In this document: positions 17,003-26,248 of the stretch, piece by piece | How the letters are laid out: each line of letters begins with the position of its first letter | How positions within the stretch are numbered: position 1 is the first letter of the stretch | NCBI GenBank assembly: GCA_038206355.1 | Contig: JBBRAY010000011.1 | Span: forward strand, 23,281-87,280 | Reading direction: 5' to 3' | Origin: JAPLDB01 sp038206355 | GTDB taxonomy: Bacteria; Bacteroidota; Bacteroidia; AKYH767-A; 2013-40CM-41-45 | Length of the DNA stretch: 64,000 bases | Program-made: the position numbers and the translations under genes | Notes under the pieces: model-generated | Database searches by the model: none | What the model was told of the DNA's origin: nothing | Seen by the model: the letters and a program-made list of their open reading frames with translations, nothing else

Positions 17003-19435
17003 TTACCGGTTTGTATTGATCCTGTTTTGTTCTGCTTCTGATCCGGTACTACGCTGGCGTGAACGCGCAACCGTTTTCTTACCGAAGTTATAACTCAGGT
17101 GGATGCGGATAAACTGGCTATCATAAACCCTTTTGAAGTCCACGTTGATATTCTGATATTGAATAACAGAGGTTGTAATGTCGGTGTGAAAAATATCATT
17201 GATGTTTGCACGGATCCGGAAACGATCCTTGCCAAACCGTTTGCCTATTCCGGCTGATACTGAACCCAGCGGATTGGAGATGGTGGTCCCGTATAATGCA
17301 GCTGTATTGTAGAAGCCACTCAATTCAAAACTCCATCCCCTTGAAATCGCAAACGTATTGTATGAATTGAAAGAAAAAGTGGTAAGTCGTTTGTCCACCG
17401 CCCCAACTGATGAGATGCCGCTGTATTCATTGCTGTATAAATTAAAATTATTGCTGCTCTCCCACCATGAGGCAAGGTGTAACGGAATGCTTAACTGAAT
17501 TCCGTAGTTGTCGTTTGTATTCAGGTTTTCAGTACTTAGAAAAGTGGTGTGCGTTGAATCAATCTGCTTTGCGATTTGTGTCATGGCATCAATGGTATGA
17601 CTGTAATTGATGCTCAATGAATACATGCGCATAAAATTATACGACAATTCATACACATGCGTGAACTGCGGATTCAGGTTGGGGTTCCCTTCAAAAAAAT
17701 TATACGGATCAATGAAATACCTGAACGGGTTGAGCTGGCCATAGTGCGGTCTGTCAACCCTACGGCTATATGACATCCTTGCCTGATTTTTTTCGTTGAA
17801 TGTATAGGAAAGAAAAGCACTTGGAAACAGGTCAAAATAATCGTGGTGAAATGAAGAATGGTGAACAGTCTGTTCTCCGTCTGCACGTGTCTGCTCACCA
17901 CGTAGCCCCAGTTGTAATCCGAATTTCTTAAACTCGCCTGACCAGTTAACATACAGTGCGTTGATGTTTTCCATATAGTTGAAATGATTTGTTTTCCCTG
18001 TATCAGGAATTGCAACACCGCTTTCATAATTGAAATATTGCACGTCATTGTCAGTAGCAACAAAACTCGTTTTGCCTCCCGCTTCAATCTTCATTTTATT
18101 TGCAAACTGCTTCACATAGTCAATCTTAAATGACTTGATCCTGATCTCAGCAGGTTGTTTATCGGTAGAAAGTTCTTTGTATGATGGTGTGCCGTCATTA
18201 AAAAAATGTTCTGTCTCAAACCTGAAATCATTTGCATTGGAATACTGTGCATAGTCAGCATCAGCGCTCAATTCGCTGCCCAGTGTATCTAACTTAAACA
18301 CGTAATTAAGATTACCCGATACCGTATTCCATTTGCTGTCATTGATGTTGTCGGTTACGTAACCTGAATCGGGTGTATCACTGTAATTTTTGATGAGCGT
18401 TTTTGCTGAGGTATTGTCGTGGTTGTTAAACAGGTTTCCCTTCACTAAAAAACCGATGGTACTTTTCGGAGAGGCATAATAATCCATTCCCGCTCTGAAA
18501 TTATTGGAATAAAATCCACCCTTATCAAAAGTGCGCTGTTCGAAGGAAGAAGTGTATTCCCCTTCATTGAACCTCCTGATGTTTGTGATGCGTTCAAAAT
18601 AAAATGCACGCATAAAATCGTATCCGCCAAAGAGATTAATTTTTTCGTTGCGGAAATTGAGGTTGATGCCAGTTCCGAAATCAGGATAATTGCCTTGTCC
18701 GTAACTGATCCTATAATTGCCATTCAGTCCCAGGTTTTGTTTTTTTCTCAACCTTATATTGATGATTCCCGAGTTTCCGGCAGCATCGTATTTGGAAGAA
18801 GGGTTGGTAATAATTACAATCTGCGAAAGCTGATCACTGGGCATATTGCGCAGCATTTCATATAAATCTTTTGCTGACAGATAAGTTGGTTGACCATCCA
18901 TCATAATCTGCACACCCTGTTTACCGGACATCCTGATGTTTCCTTCGTTGTCAACGGTTACACCGGGAGCCCGCTTCAGTACCTCAAGTGCAGTTCCACC
19001 GGCATCTATGATACTGTTCTCCACATTTAAAATGGTTTCATCAATGCGGTGTTCGATGAAAGGTTTATAAGCCGAAACACTTGCTTCCGAGAGGGTAAGT
19101 GCATTGGCGGGCAATGAGATATTCTCGATCCTGACTTGCGATTCACCGTCTTTCACAGAGAATGGAGCTGAATAATGTTTGTTTCCGATCTGCGACACGA
19201 GCACCATGTATTCGCCTGCTTCAATATCGTCAAATGAAAAATTTCCTGACTCGTTGCTGATGGCAGCTTTTACGATTGCGCTATCGGAGGCATGTATCAG
19301 TATAACATTGGCAAATGCAGCAGGTTCCTTTTTTGCATCCTTTACACTTCCTGTTATTGATGATGACTGTCTAGCGAATAAAAAAGAGCACTGAAGAAAA
19401 ATAGTGCATACGAGAATGGTAGATCTTTTAATCAT
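17003..19435 (-). CDS. TonB-receptor-like outer-membrane beta-barrel protein (OMP_b-brl_3 family)
   Basis: The 810-residue protein begins with a signal peptide (1-22), followed by a carboxypeptidase-regulatory-like domain (about 27-105, SITGSVKDAKKEPAAFANVIL). Then comes a TonB plug-like domain (about 110-230, with LEVLKRAPGVTVDNEGNIRMSGKQGVQIMMDGQPTYL-type motifs, visible here as APGVTVDNEGNI and IMMDGQPTYL) and a large beta-barrel to the end. This is the outer-membrane beta-barrel family (PF14905) common in Bacteroidota. Its substrate is unknown, and no SusD partner is present, so a polysaccharide-utilization role is not supported. A TAAGTTTG -7 box (19480-19487) and four phased GTTAAT words (19510-19558) lie upstream, suggesting activation by a DNA-binding regulator. 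The tail is basic and Ser/Arg-rich, which is unusual for a barrel C-terminus. Confidence 0.87.
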   Translation of the reverse strand: MIKRSTILVCTIFLQCSFLFARQSSSITGSVKDAKKEPAAFANVILIHASDSAIVKAAISNESGNFSFDDIEAGEYMVLVSQIGNKHYSAPFSVKDGESQVRIENISLPANALTLSEASVSAYKPFIEHRIDETILNVENSIIDAGGTALEVLKRAPGVTVDNEGNIRMSGKQGVQIMMDGQPTYLSAKDLYEMLRNMPSDQLSQIVIITNPSSKYDAAGNSGIINIRLRKKQNLGLNGNYRISYGQGNYPDFGTGINLNFRNEKINLFGGYDFMRAFYFERITNIRRFNEGEYTSSFEQRTFDKGGFYSNNFRAGMDYYASPKSTIGFLVKGNLFNNHDNTSAKTLIKNYSDTPDSGYVTDNINDSKWNTVSGNLNYVFKLDTLGSELSADADYAQYSNANDFRFETEHFFNDGTPSYKELSTDKQPAEIRIKSFKIDYVKQFANKMKIEAGGKTSFVATDNDVQYFNYESGVAIPDTGKTNHFNYMENINALYVNWSGEFKKFGLQLGLRGEQTRADGEQTVHHSSFHHDYFDLFPSAFLSYTFNEKNQARMSYSRRVDRPHYGQLNPFRYFIDPYNFFEGNPNLNPQFTHVYELSYNFMRMYSLSINYSHTIDAMTQIAKQIDSTHTTFLSTENLNTNDNYGIQLSIPLHLASWWESSNNFNLYSNEYSGISSVGAVDKRLTTFSFNSYNTFAISRGWSFELSGFYNTAALYGTTISNPLGSVSAGIGKRFGKDRFRIRANINDIFHTDITTSVIQYQNINVDFKRVYDSQFIRIHLSYNFGKKTVARSRQRSTGSEAEQNRINTNR

Positions 19436-19479
19436 GCCGGCTGTGGTTAAAATGATAAGTGGTTTTCAATTCACATCGT

Positions 19480-19558
19480 CAAACTTACACCAACAACAAA
19501 CTGAATGTCGTTAATTGCGCGTTAATAAAAAGAGATGTTCGGTTAATTTGAGTTAATT
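19480..19558 (-). promoter_or_regulatory. -7 box with four phased GTTAAT boxes
   Basis: TAAGTTTG (minus strand, 19480-19487) matches TAnnTTTG and lies 44 bp before the start at 19435. Upstream of it, GTTAAT words begin at 19510, 19521, 19542 and 19552 (plus-strand sense). They are spaced 11, 21 and 10 bp apart, so all fall on one face of the helix. The nearest box is 22 bp from the -7 element, in the -33 region, as expected for activator binding. Confidence 0.5.
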
Positions 19559-19633
19559 AACATTTCGAACTTTAAAAAGACCTTATAAAAAAATAACACA
19601 TTTGACAATTAAATTCTGAAGCAAAAAAAACTG

Positions 19634-20461
19634 TCACTCAAAAATCCTCTTCAGAAAATCCTGCATATCTCTGAATGACGCTGTGTCTGCTTCTGCATGA
19701 TAAGCAACGGGCATAGAAAATTTCATTCCTGTTTCAGTAGCGGACGGGTTTGTAAATGCATGTGTAGCGTTGGCATAATGAATTACCTTGTAATCTGCGC
19801 CGATAGAATCCATCTCGTGACTGAACTGCATCACTTCATCCTGTGAAACAAATTTATCGGAATCGCCATGACAAACAAGTATGGAAGCTTTGAGCAAATT
19901 TTTATCCGCCGGCACACCATTGAGCATGCCATGAAAAGAAACTACACCACGAAGGTCTTCGCCGAGGCGTGCAATATTTAATAACATGCCGCCGCCAAAA
20001 CAATAACCGATCGCTGCAATCCTATCAGTGTCTGCCTCAGGCATGGACTTCACCTTTTCAAGTGCAGCATCGAATCGCTGCTTTGCAAGTTGTGGATTGG
20101 AATAAAATTGACCTGCCAGTGCATTTGCCTCATCAGGAGTATTTGCTGTATTACCGTTCCCGTATAAATCAACAGCCATTGCAAAGTACCCAAGGGATGC
20201 CAGTTGCCGTGCGCGCATCTTCGGATATTCATTCAATCCCCACCATTCATGCACGATAAGTACAACAGGGCGTTTGGTGTTTATTGATTTATCCCATGCA
20301 ATAAAACCATTCATGCTGACAGAATCAGTTTTATATGTGACAGTTTCTTCTGTGATATTCATTTCATGGTTTTCCTTTTCGGTGGCATTTTTCCGGTTGC
20401 TGTTGCAGGCAAAGAGAGATGAAAATAAAACCGGGACAAGTAGGTGAATTGATTTTATCAT
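19634..20461 (-). CDS. Dienelactone hydrolase family lipoprotein
   Basis: The N-terminus is a lipoprotein signal with the lipobox LFAC (C19). Residues about 40-275 form an alpha/beta-hydrolase of the dienelactone hydrolase family. The nucleophile elbow is GYCFGGG with C153; D202 (HGDSDKF) and H234 (ATHAF) complete the Cys-Asp-His triad of the family, and VVLIVHEWWGLNEYP is the usual N-terminal signature. It is predicted to face the periplasm or the cell surface. The natural substrate cannot be told from sequence; many members are carboxyl-esterases unrelated to chloroaromatic degradation. It is a single gene, followed 198 bp later by the TonB-like gene on the same strand. Confidence 0.9.
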   Translation of the reverse strand: MIKSIHLLVPVLFSSLFACNSNRKNATEKENHEMNITEETVTYKTDSVSMNGFIAWDKSINTKRPVVLIVHEWWGLNEYPKMRARQLASLGYFAMAVDLYGNGNTANTPDEANALAGQFYSNPQLAKQRFDAALEKVKSMPEADTDRIAAIGYCFGGGMLLNIARLGEDLRGVVSFHGMLNGVPADKNLLKASILVCHGDSDKFVSQDEVMQFSHEMDSIGADYKVIHYANATHAFTNPSATETGMKFSMPVAYHAEADTASFRDMQDFLKRIFE

Positions 20462-20536
20462 GGCAATAAATTTATTGTTGTAGGTTCATGGATCACGATA
20501 AAGATAAAAAATCAAAACGGAATATTGGCATTGGCT

Positions 20537-20739
20537 CAATTTCAGGTAATGGGTCAGTTTAAGTAGAATGGATCCCTCCTTTCGGTCGGGATGACAAGTT
20601 CAACGCAATCTAAATAGGCGGAAGGCAGAATTCTACACTTATTTAGATAACATTACTTCCGCCATTTATAACAATCGTGTCTGTCATCCCGACCGAAGGG
20701 AGGGATCTTTTGAACTGACTCACTATACAATTTCATGTA
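20537..20739. repeat. Cruciform inverted-repeat element with flanking direct repeats
   Basis: Arms of 26 bases at 20571-20596 and 20682-20707 are inverted copies with one mismatch. Outer arms GTCAGTTTAA (20553-20562) and TTGAACTGAC (20710-20719) extend the symmetry, and inner arms (20612-20624 and 20656-20667) add a nested stem. Direct repeats CAATTTCAGGTA (20537-20548) and CAATTTCATGTA (20728-20739) flank the element, 11 of 12 identical, as a target-site duplication would. No transposase gene is present, so it would be non-autonomous. Confidence 0.7.
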
Positions 20740-21180
20740 GCGTTTCAGCTTGAATATGTATGTAAAACTTCGTGACTTAGTGCCTTTGTGGCAGTTTTTA
20801 AGTCATTGCCACTAAGCACAAAGACCTAAGAACCCAAATCATAAAATGAAATTTATTCCTCATTATTATACTGAGCCAATACCCTATTTCAGTCACAATC
20901 ATCCTTTGCACCAGGCGTTTGCAAGCAACTTAAAATGCAAATCAGGATATATTTCGGGAAGTAAGGGCCACGAAATAAAAATGGTGCAGATGACCATTAA
21001 GAAAAATGAACATCCCCCGAAGCAGAGCGTCGAGGTATCTAAAACTAAAAACAAATTGCCACAGATTCACTGATTTAATACCATCAAAAAACCGATCTGT
21101 GCTACAGCGGCAAATATTCCCCTTTCACCCCGGAGCGTAGCAGCGAGAAATTCTTTAAATTAAATTCAAACCGGGGGCAA
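20740..21180. other. Repeat-rich non-coding block
   Basis: This stretch carries two related words in opposite orientation: TTAGTGCCTTTGTGGCA (20777-20793) and a diverged counterpart beginning TGCCACTAAG (20807-20816). It also holds a GCCACAGATTCACTGATT-type word near 21058. I know these words as common intergenic phrases in Bacteroidota genomes. A 75-codon frame at 20846-21073 lies inside but is not convincing as a gene. A roughly 43-bp segment (20967-21010) resembles one at 25541-25585. Confidence 0.5.
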
Positions 21181-21181
21181 A

Positions 21182-24100
21182 TTATTCCACAACAACTTTC
21201 TGCAAATAAGATTTTCCTGATTGCATCACTTTTACAAAATAGATTCCCGGCGAATAAGAAGAAATATCAATCCTGATTTTTTTTCCTTTTTCGTTTCTTG
21301 TTTCGAATAAATTTCTACCCAATGCATCGTATAAGAAAATCTGATTGGAAGAAAATGACGGAGAAGAAAATTCAATAAACAATTCATCTGATGCAGGATT
21401 TGGAACCAGCGTGAATACACCGGTCGCAGGTATTTCTACTCCCAGACAATTTTCCACAACGATTGAAATAAAATCCGCTGCCATGTCAGGGTCAGTACAT
21501 TGTGCCGATGAAGTAACCCACACGCCAATTGTATCATTGGCAGTCAGAGAAGATGTGGTGTACGTTGAAGAAGTAGCAGCCGCTATTGGTACACCATTCA
21601 ATGACCATTGATAAAGTGGAGATGCACCACCACCAATTGGAAATGCAATGAATGTAACCGGATCACCAATACAAACGGTATCTGGCGATGCAGAAATTGA
21701 AACCTGAGGGACAACAGTGGGTACTACCAATATACCCGCTGAATCATAGGCGCTATCAGGCAATGCGCATGCTTCTGAGGATCTCATGATCACCTGTATT
21801 GAATCACCTGTTGCAAGTGAGGAAGCAGAAAATACTGAATCTGTTCCAGTCAATACACCATTTATATACCATTCGTATGACGGTGCAATGCCTCCATTAA
21901 TTGCAGAAGCGGAAAAGCGAATTGTATCACCGGAACATAAAGTATCGGGCCCGATCAGGGATACAGCCGGTGATACGGGTGGATTCACTATAACAACAAC
22001 GGTATCACTTGCGCTGTCGGGTCCGCATGGATTTGGTGTGAAAATTAACAGCACTATCGTGTCCGATGAATTAAGCGTTCCGGAAGTATAAGTTGGATTT
22101 AATCCTACAAAATTTCCATTCCGGTACCACCGATAACTCGGAGGAATTGCAATATTGCTTACTGTAGAACTGAAGATGACGGTATCACCCGCGCAGATGG
22201 TATCAGCAGAAGAGATAATGTCGACAATCGGTGCGGTCAACGGTAAAATGATTATGGTAGAAGTATCCGTAACAGTATCACTGAGCGGACATGTCAGTCC
22301 TGCGATCAGCATACATACTATTTCATCACCGAAATTCACTGTTGTTAAAAAGGAATAACCTGAATCTGCTAAAACACCGTTCTGGAACCATAAAGTACGC
22401 GGGTTCCCTCCGAAGTTATGTATAGACCTCGTAAAACTTTCCTGGGTTCCGGAACAGATTGTATCTATAAACGTGTGAATGGCAACGTCAGGCAAAATAT
22501 AATTCGCAACTGCTGTTTGTACAGTATCCGAAACGATTGCCCCAAGAGAGCATGAATCTGTTGAAGTCATTGTTACTACAAGTGATTGTCCATTGGTGAA
22601 AACTGATGTATAAGTTGATGAATCAGCACCGGGAATTAAATTGCCGTCCAGGTACCACTGAAACACAGGTGCTGGACCTCCGAAGTTTGCTGTTGCAATA
22701 TAAGTTGAAGACGTACCCACACAAACCGAATCAGGACCGCTGATTGAAACTTCCGGTGACGAACCGGTCATCACATAAAAAGTATCAATGGTAGTAAACA
22801 TGCAACTGCTGTTTCCATTTGTAACATGGTAAAGCATTTCAATGGTGCAAACAGAAGGTACACCAGGTGCTGCATAATTGACCACCTTAGTGTCAGTTAT
22901 CGTATCCACAGATTGACAGTTAATTATCCAGCTGAACATGCTGTCGGGGTCGGAACTGTTTGCCGTGAATGTAAGTTGCGATCCGCCGCAAACGCTGTCG
23001 TCAGGAAAAATACTAAAGCCCGGACTTTGCCCATTGGTAACGGAAATTGTGGTGCTTGCAGTATCTGTATTTCCGCATGCGTCAGTAGCTGTTACAAAGT
23101 ATGTTGTTGTATTTGCCGGACACACGTTTATTAAGTTTCCTGTCATCCCGCCCGGTGCCCAACTATAGTAATACGGTTGAACACCCCAATCAACAGTCGC
23201 CCCGATATCAATGCATCCTCCTTCACAAATCGTTTGCGACAATGAAACATTGGTCATTTCCACTGTTCTGCCGGTTACAGTCATTATCCAAGGGGAATTA
23301 GCTCCAATACAAGATCCATCACAACTACTGACCGGATACGGGTTGCATCTCCTGAATTTCATTTCAAAATCCAGATTATAAGCTCCACATTGCGGTGCAG
23401 GAATGCATGGATACAATGAAGGCAGAAGTGCCGGCCAAAAATAGCATGTACCGATAACAGGACTGATACAAGCAAAATTAGGTGTTTGACATGTTCCCAC
23501 CGGAGAAGTCATTGTTATTCCAAAACCTCCTTCAGATCTGACGCACGGAAAATTTGCTAAATATGAAAAGTACATTTCGATTTTTACAATTTCACAATTT
23601 ACGGGGACACTAAAATTATTGATGTAATAACTGCATCCAAAAGAATCGCATACTGTGGTATAACCTGATCCGGTAATTGCTGACTCAATTAATGAATCGG
23701 TTGCCGACACATACGGATCAATGACAACAGGATATGCTGTGGACTTGTCGTTAAGGAAACTTACAGGAACATAATAGCTGAGTATATCGTCATGCAATGC
23801 ATAAGACATCTGAACATAATTCACCACTGATTCATTTGCATCATAAGCATGCGCTGACTTGAAATAAAAAAAATCTTTTCCATCACGATCAGCTACAGAA
23901 ATTTTACCAACGTTCCTGTCATCACCCGCAGGTTCTGACATTGACAAATCCATATGAAGTCCTTCAGGAATTACAAGTTGCTGATTCATGGTCAGCCAGC
24001 CATCAGAGAACGACTGTTTACTTTTGATAATGAAATTCGTCTCCAGATTTCCGTACGATGCGATCATCTGCAGATCAATGCCCGAATAAAAATCAGAAAT

Positions 24101-24616
24101 GAGAATGACAGACTGTGAAAAATTATCTGTTTGCGAAATGTGGCTCCAGTCTCCTTTCCCAAGATTTGTTTCTACGCCGGTACTACTGATGTGTACAAGC
24201 GATATATTTTTGTTGAACTGCAATACCCGTCCCGCATAGCTGATGGTTGAAACTTTATTCAGGATATCAATTTGTACGGGGGCCGGTTGCATGCGTGCAG
24301 CATACACGCCATCATGTTCTTTTTTTAGTATTGGATCAATGGTACGCCAGTATCCTTTTTCATCTTTGAAATTAATTGCACCGAGTGATTGTTGCCGGTA
24401 AATTAATTTTCCGCCGCCCGGTTCATTTTTATAAAACTCGCGCGTATCTGATAACCGTTTTGAAAGGTCTTCCACGCAGTCTTTGCAGGGCGCATTGAAA
24501 GGCAGGATTCCTTTTTCAGGATGCTGATCAGATGGATTGGAAATCTGATCGTGCTGAGCTACCAGTTTCATTGAATGAAAAAAGAAAATCAGGAAAAGTA
24601 TAAACAGGTTTTTCAT
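21182..24616 (-). CDS. Giant T9SS-secreted adhesin-like protein with Ig/PKD repeats
   Basis: The 1144-residue protein has a signal peptide (1-20), an N-terminal globular region (about 35-300) and a cysteine-rich beta-sandwich region (about 320-455) whose GxGITMTSPVGT and SPWIMTVTG segments recall a proprotein-convertase P-like domain. It then has about seven tandem Ig-like/PKD repeats (about 460-1055), each opening with a SGPDSVCVG- or SADTICAGD-type strand and carrying a YxWYxNG core. A T9SS type A sorting domain (FTLVPNPASDELFIEF) ends the protein. The repeats of about 90 residues suggest a long stalk with an N-terminal head. I infer a surface adhesin or matrix protein; there is no recognisable enzyme motif. 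It is transcribed alone on the minus strand. Confidence 0.83.
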   Translation of the reverse strand: MKNLFILFLIFFFHSMKLVAQHDQISNPSDQHPEKGILPFNAPCKDCVEDLSKRLSDTREFYKNEPGGGKLIYRQQSLGAINFKDEKGYWRTIDPILKKEHDGVYAARMQPAPVQIDILNKVSTISYAGRVLQFNKNISLVHISSTGVETNLGKGDWSHISQTDNFSQSVILISDFYSGIDLQMIASYGNLETNFIIKSKQSFSDGWLTMNQQLVIPEGLHMDLSMSEPAGDDRNVGKISVADRDGKDFFYFKSAHAYDANESVVNYVQMSYALHDDILSYYVPVSFLNDKSTAYPVVIDPYVSATDSLIESAITGSGYTTVCDSFGCSYYINNFSVPVNCEIVKIEMYFSYLANFPCVRSEGGFGITMTSPVGTCQTPNFACISPVIGTCYFWPALLPSLYPCIPAPQCGAYNLDFEMKFRRCNPYPVSSCDGSCIGANSPWIMTVTGRTVEMTNVSLSQTICEGGCIDIGATVDWGVQPYYYSWAPGGMTGNLINVCPANTTTYFVTATDACGNTDTASTTISVTNGQSPGFSIFPDDSVCGGSQLTFTANSSDPDSMFSWIINCQSVDTITDTKVVNYAAPGVPSVCTIEMLYHVTNGNSSCMFTTIDTFYVMTGSSPEVSISGPDSVCVGTSSTYIATANFGGPAPVFQWYLDGNLIPGADSSTYTSVFTNGQSLVVTMTSTDSCSLGAIVSDTVQTAVANYILPDVAIHTFIDTICSGTQESFTRSIHNFGGNPRTLWFQNGVLADSGYSFLTTVNFGDEIVCMLIAGLTCPLSDTVTDTSTIIILPLTAPIVDIISSADTICAGDTVIFSSTVSNIAIPPSYRWYRNGNFVGLNPTYTSGTLNSSDTIVLLIFTPNPCGPDSASDTVVVIVNPPVSPAVSLIGPDTLCSGDTIRFSASAINGGIAPSYEWYINGVLTGTDSVFSASSLATGDSIQVIMRSSEACALPDSAYDSAGILVVPTVVPQVSISASPDTVCIGDPVTFIAFPIGGGASPLYQWSLNGVPIAAATSSTYTTSSLTANDTIGVWVTSSAQCTDPDMAADFISIVVENCLGVEIPATGVFTLVPNPASDELFIEFSSPSFSSNQIFLYDALGRNLFETRNEKGKKIRIDISSYSPGIYFVKVMQSGKSYLQKVVVE

Positions 24617-24755
24617 GGGGTTGGTTAGTGAGAAACAATATTACAAAAAAAGGCATAGAACCAAAAACAACTATTCCGTGAAAGAAAAACCGGGTAATGG
24701 ACGTAGCAACAAACAAAGCCAGGCGATGACACGAAGCGCGGGTCTTACTTAGTAA

Positions 24756-25433
24756 TTACTCTTTATCCTCCCGAACGCTCCAGTTAACTCCGGGACCGAA
24801 GATGAGTTGGAAAGCGACAATATTTATGCGTGCATATCCATTCACCACCGGCGCGTTGGCAATGGCAGCGTGAACCTTGGCTTCGGCATTCACAAAAAAT
24901 GTCTTGCTGAGTTTGAATTGCCGGGCACAGGTTAGATTAAACGTAACACCACGTATCTTATGTCCGCCGAGATCAAGTCCGGATTCTTCAGGGTATTGCA
25001 TTCCACGGATGGTGCTTTCAGGATGAATAAAAGCAGTACCGATTCCTCCTCTTAAGATATATTTTCCAACCTGATGACTGTGATTCAGGAACAGCATATT
25101 GTACCCATGCGATATTCCGAACCGTTGAACTTCCGGCGGGGTATTGCGCAGGAAAAATTTATGATGCACGAATTCAAGCTCGAGACTCTTTTTCTTAAAC
25201 CATTTACTCAGCCTGATATTCCAGTAAGGCGGACCAATGAAGGGCTCGGAATAATAGTCGGCATATTCGATACGAATATCAGGGTACCCGTCCTGCCTGA
25301 TGGTAAGCGGAAGGTCAAGTGAATACACACCACCAAATTGCAGTTCGAAAGACCAGCGCGTTTGGGAAAATGAGTCCGTGGCGAAAAAAATAAGACAGGA
25401 AATAAAAAAAATACTTCTTGAACCGGATGTCAT
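24756..25433 (-). CDS. Putative outer-membrane beta-barrel protein
   Basis: I start the gene at the ATG at 25431-25433, which begins a signal peptide (MTSGSRSIFFISCLIFFATDSFS, cleaved near SQT). The frame to 25505 adds a non-signal-like extension. The 225-residue product has alternating short amphipathic strands with aromatic ends (WSFELQFGGVYSLDL, YILRGGIGTAF, VNAEAKVHAAIANAPV, FQLIFGPGVNW), the pattern of a small outer-membrane beta-barrel. I cannot assign a family or ligand. It lies about 140 bp upstream of the giant T9SS gene on the same strand; co-transcription is possible but not shown. Confidence 0.65.
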   Translation of the reverse strand: MTSGSRSIFFISCLIFFATDSFSQTRWSFELQFGGVYSLDLPLTIRQDGYPDIRIEYADYYSEPFIGPPYWNIRLSKWFKKKSLELEFVHHKFFLRNTPPEVQRFGISHGYNMLFLNHSHQVGKYILRGGIGTAFIHPESTIRGMQYPEESGLDLGGHKIRGVTFNLTCARQFKLSKTFFVNAEAKVHAAIANAPVVNGYARINIVAFQLIFGPGVNWSVREDKE

Positions 25434-25655
25434 TTTGTAAAAATAGGAATTGAGCGAAAATAAATTCGCATTTCGACAAAAGTTAAATCTGCAATGCAGA
25501 TCCACTACTCCGCCGGGCGATTTCTATACGAAAATCAAGCGGTGCCACGAAGTGAATATGGCACAGATGACTGCTGCGAAAATTAAAATGTCAAATACCG
25601 GAATAAAGAATTATCCAACAACAGTTTCTGCAATTTGAAAACCAGGATATTGATA

Positions 25656-25991
25656 TCAGGTAATCTTAAACAGTTCTGTTTCTTTGGCAAACTGTCCCGC
25701 AAACTTTTTTATTTCGCGCGTCATGTGCGCATCGTTGGTTGCACGCTGATAGGTTTCAGCCATGGTCATCATGTTCTCGTAGAAAAAACGTTTCATGTCG
25801 TCAACGAGCATTTCTTTTGTCCATAGGTCAATGCGAAGCGTAGTATTTTCTTTTCCATCCCAAACCGTAAGCATGGTGGCTTTGCATTCTCTTGTCCCTT
25901 CAAAACCACTGTCTGTGGCTTCCCACTGGATTTTTTCAGGCACTTTATTTTCGTCGAGGGTAACGGTGAATTTGATTTCTGATGTTTTCAT
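25656..25991 (-). CDS. gldC: Gliding motility protein GldC
   Basis: The 111-residue soluble protein matches GldC over its whole length: it begins MKTSEIKFTVTLDENKVPEKIQWEA, carries KATMLTVWDGKENTTLRIDLWTKEMLVDDMK, and ends with a helical segment including FAGQFAKETELF. GldC is associated with gliding motility in Flavobacterium johnsoniae, where it is encoded beside gldB and aids but is not strictly required for movement. Here gldB lies 250 bp upstream on the same strand. That spacer holds two different word repeats, one reaching within six bases of the gldC start, so the usual tight gldB-gldC operon may be interrupted. Confidence 0.9.
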   Translation of the reverse strand: MKTSEIKFTVTLDENKVPEKIQWEATDSGFEGTRECKATMLTVWDGKENTTLRIDLWTKEMLVDDMKRFFYENMMTMAETYQRATNDAHMTREIKKFAGQFAKETELFKIT

Positions 25992-25997
25992 GAGTAC

Positions 25998-26059
25998 AAA
26001 TTACGAATGTATGCGAATGTACGGATTACAGATTTACGGATTACGAAGTATTACGAATT
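25998..26059 (-). repeat. TACGAAT heptamer array upstream of gldC
   Basis: Words TACGAAT, TGCGAAT, TACGGAT and TACAGAT repeat with near seven-base spacing. In coding-strand sense the array ends ATTCGTAATTTGTA just before the gldC ATG. The same 14-base word precedes nadE in the same relation (28198-28211). Confidence 0.6.
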
Positions 26060-26100
26060 TAGGAGTGGCAACTCCATATTTATTGTAAATTGCATTGCTA

Positions 26101-26248
26101 TTCCTCTTCCTTCTCCTACTGCCTCCCTCCTCCTTCCGCTGGCCTCTGGCTATTACTATTACAAAATAATTTCAAGCAAACACGTCATACTGCCTAATGC
26201 CTACTGCCTACTGCCGCTGGCTACTGGCTGCTTACCGCTTCCTACTTC
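26101..26248 (+). repeat. Degenerate heptameric array, copy 2, reaching the gldB stop codon
   Basis: From 26186 the sequence parses without gaps into seven-base words (CATACTG, CCTAATG, CCTACTG twice, CCGCTGG, CTACTGG and so on) up to about 26248, so the last word includes the gldB stop codon (26242-26244). A looser C/T-rich block precedes it from 26101. It belongs to the same family as 8182-8400 and 61901-62050. Confidence 0.65.

Noticed and set aside
20846..21073. 75-codon plus-strand frame
   Set aside because: Low-complexity translation inside a repeat-rich spacer; its best segment matches another non-coding repeat at 25541-25585.
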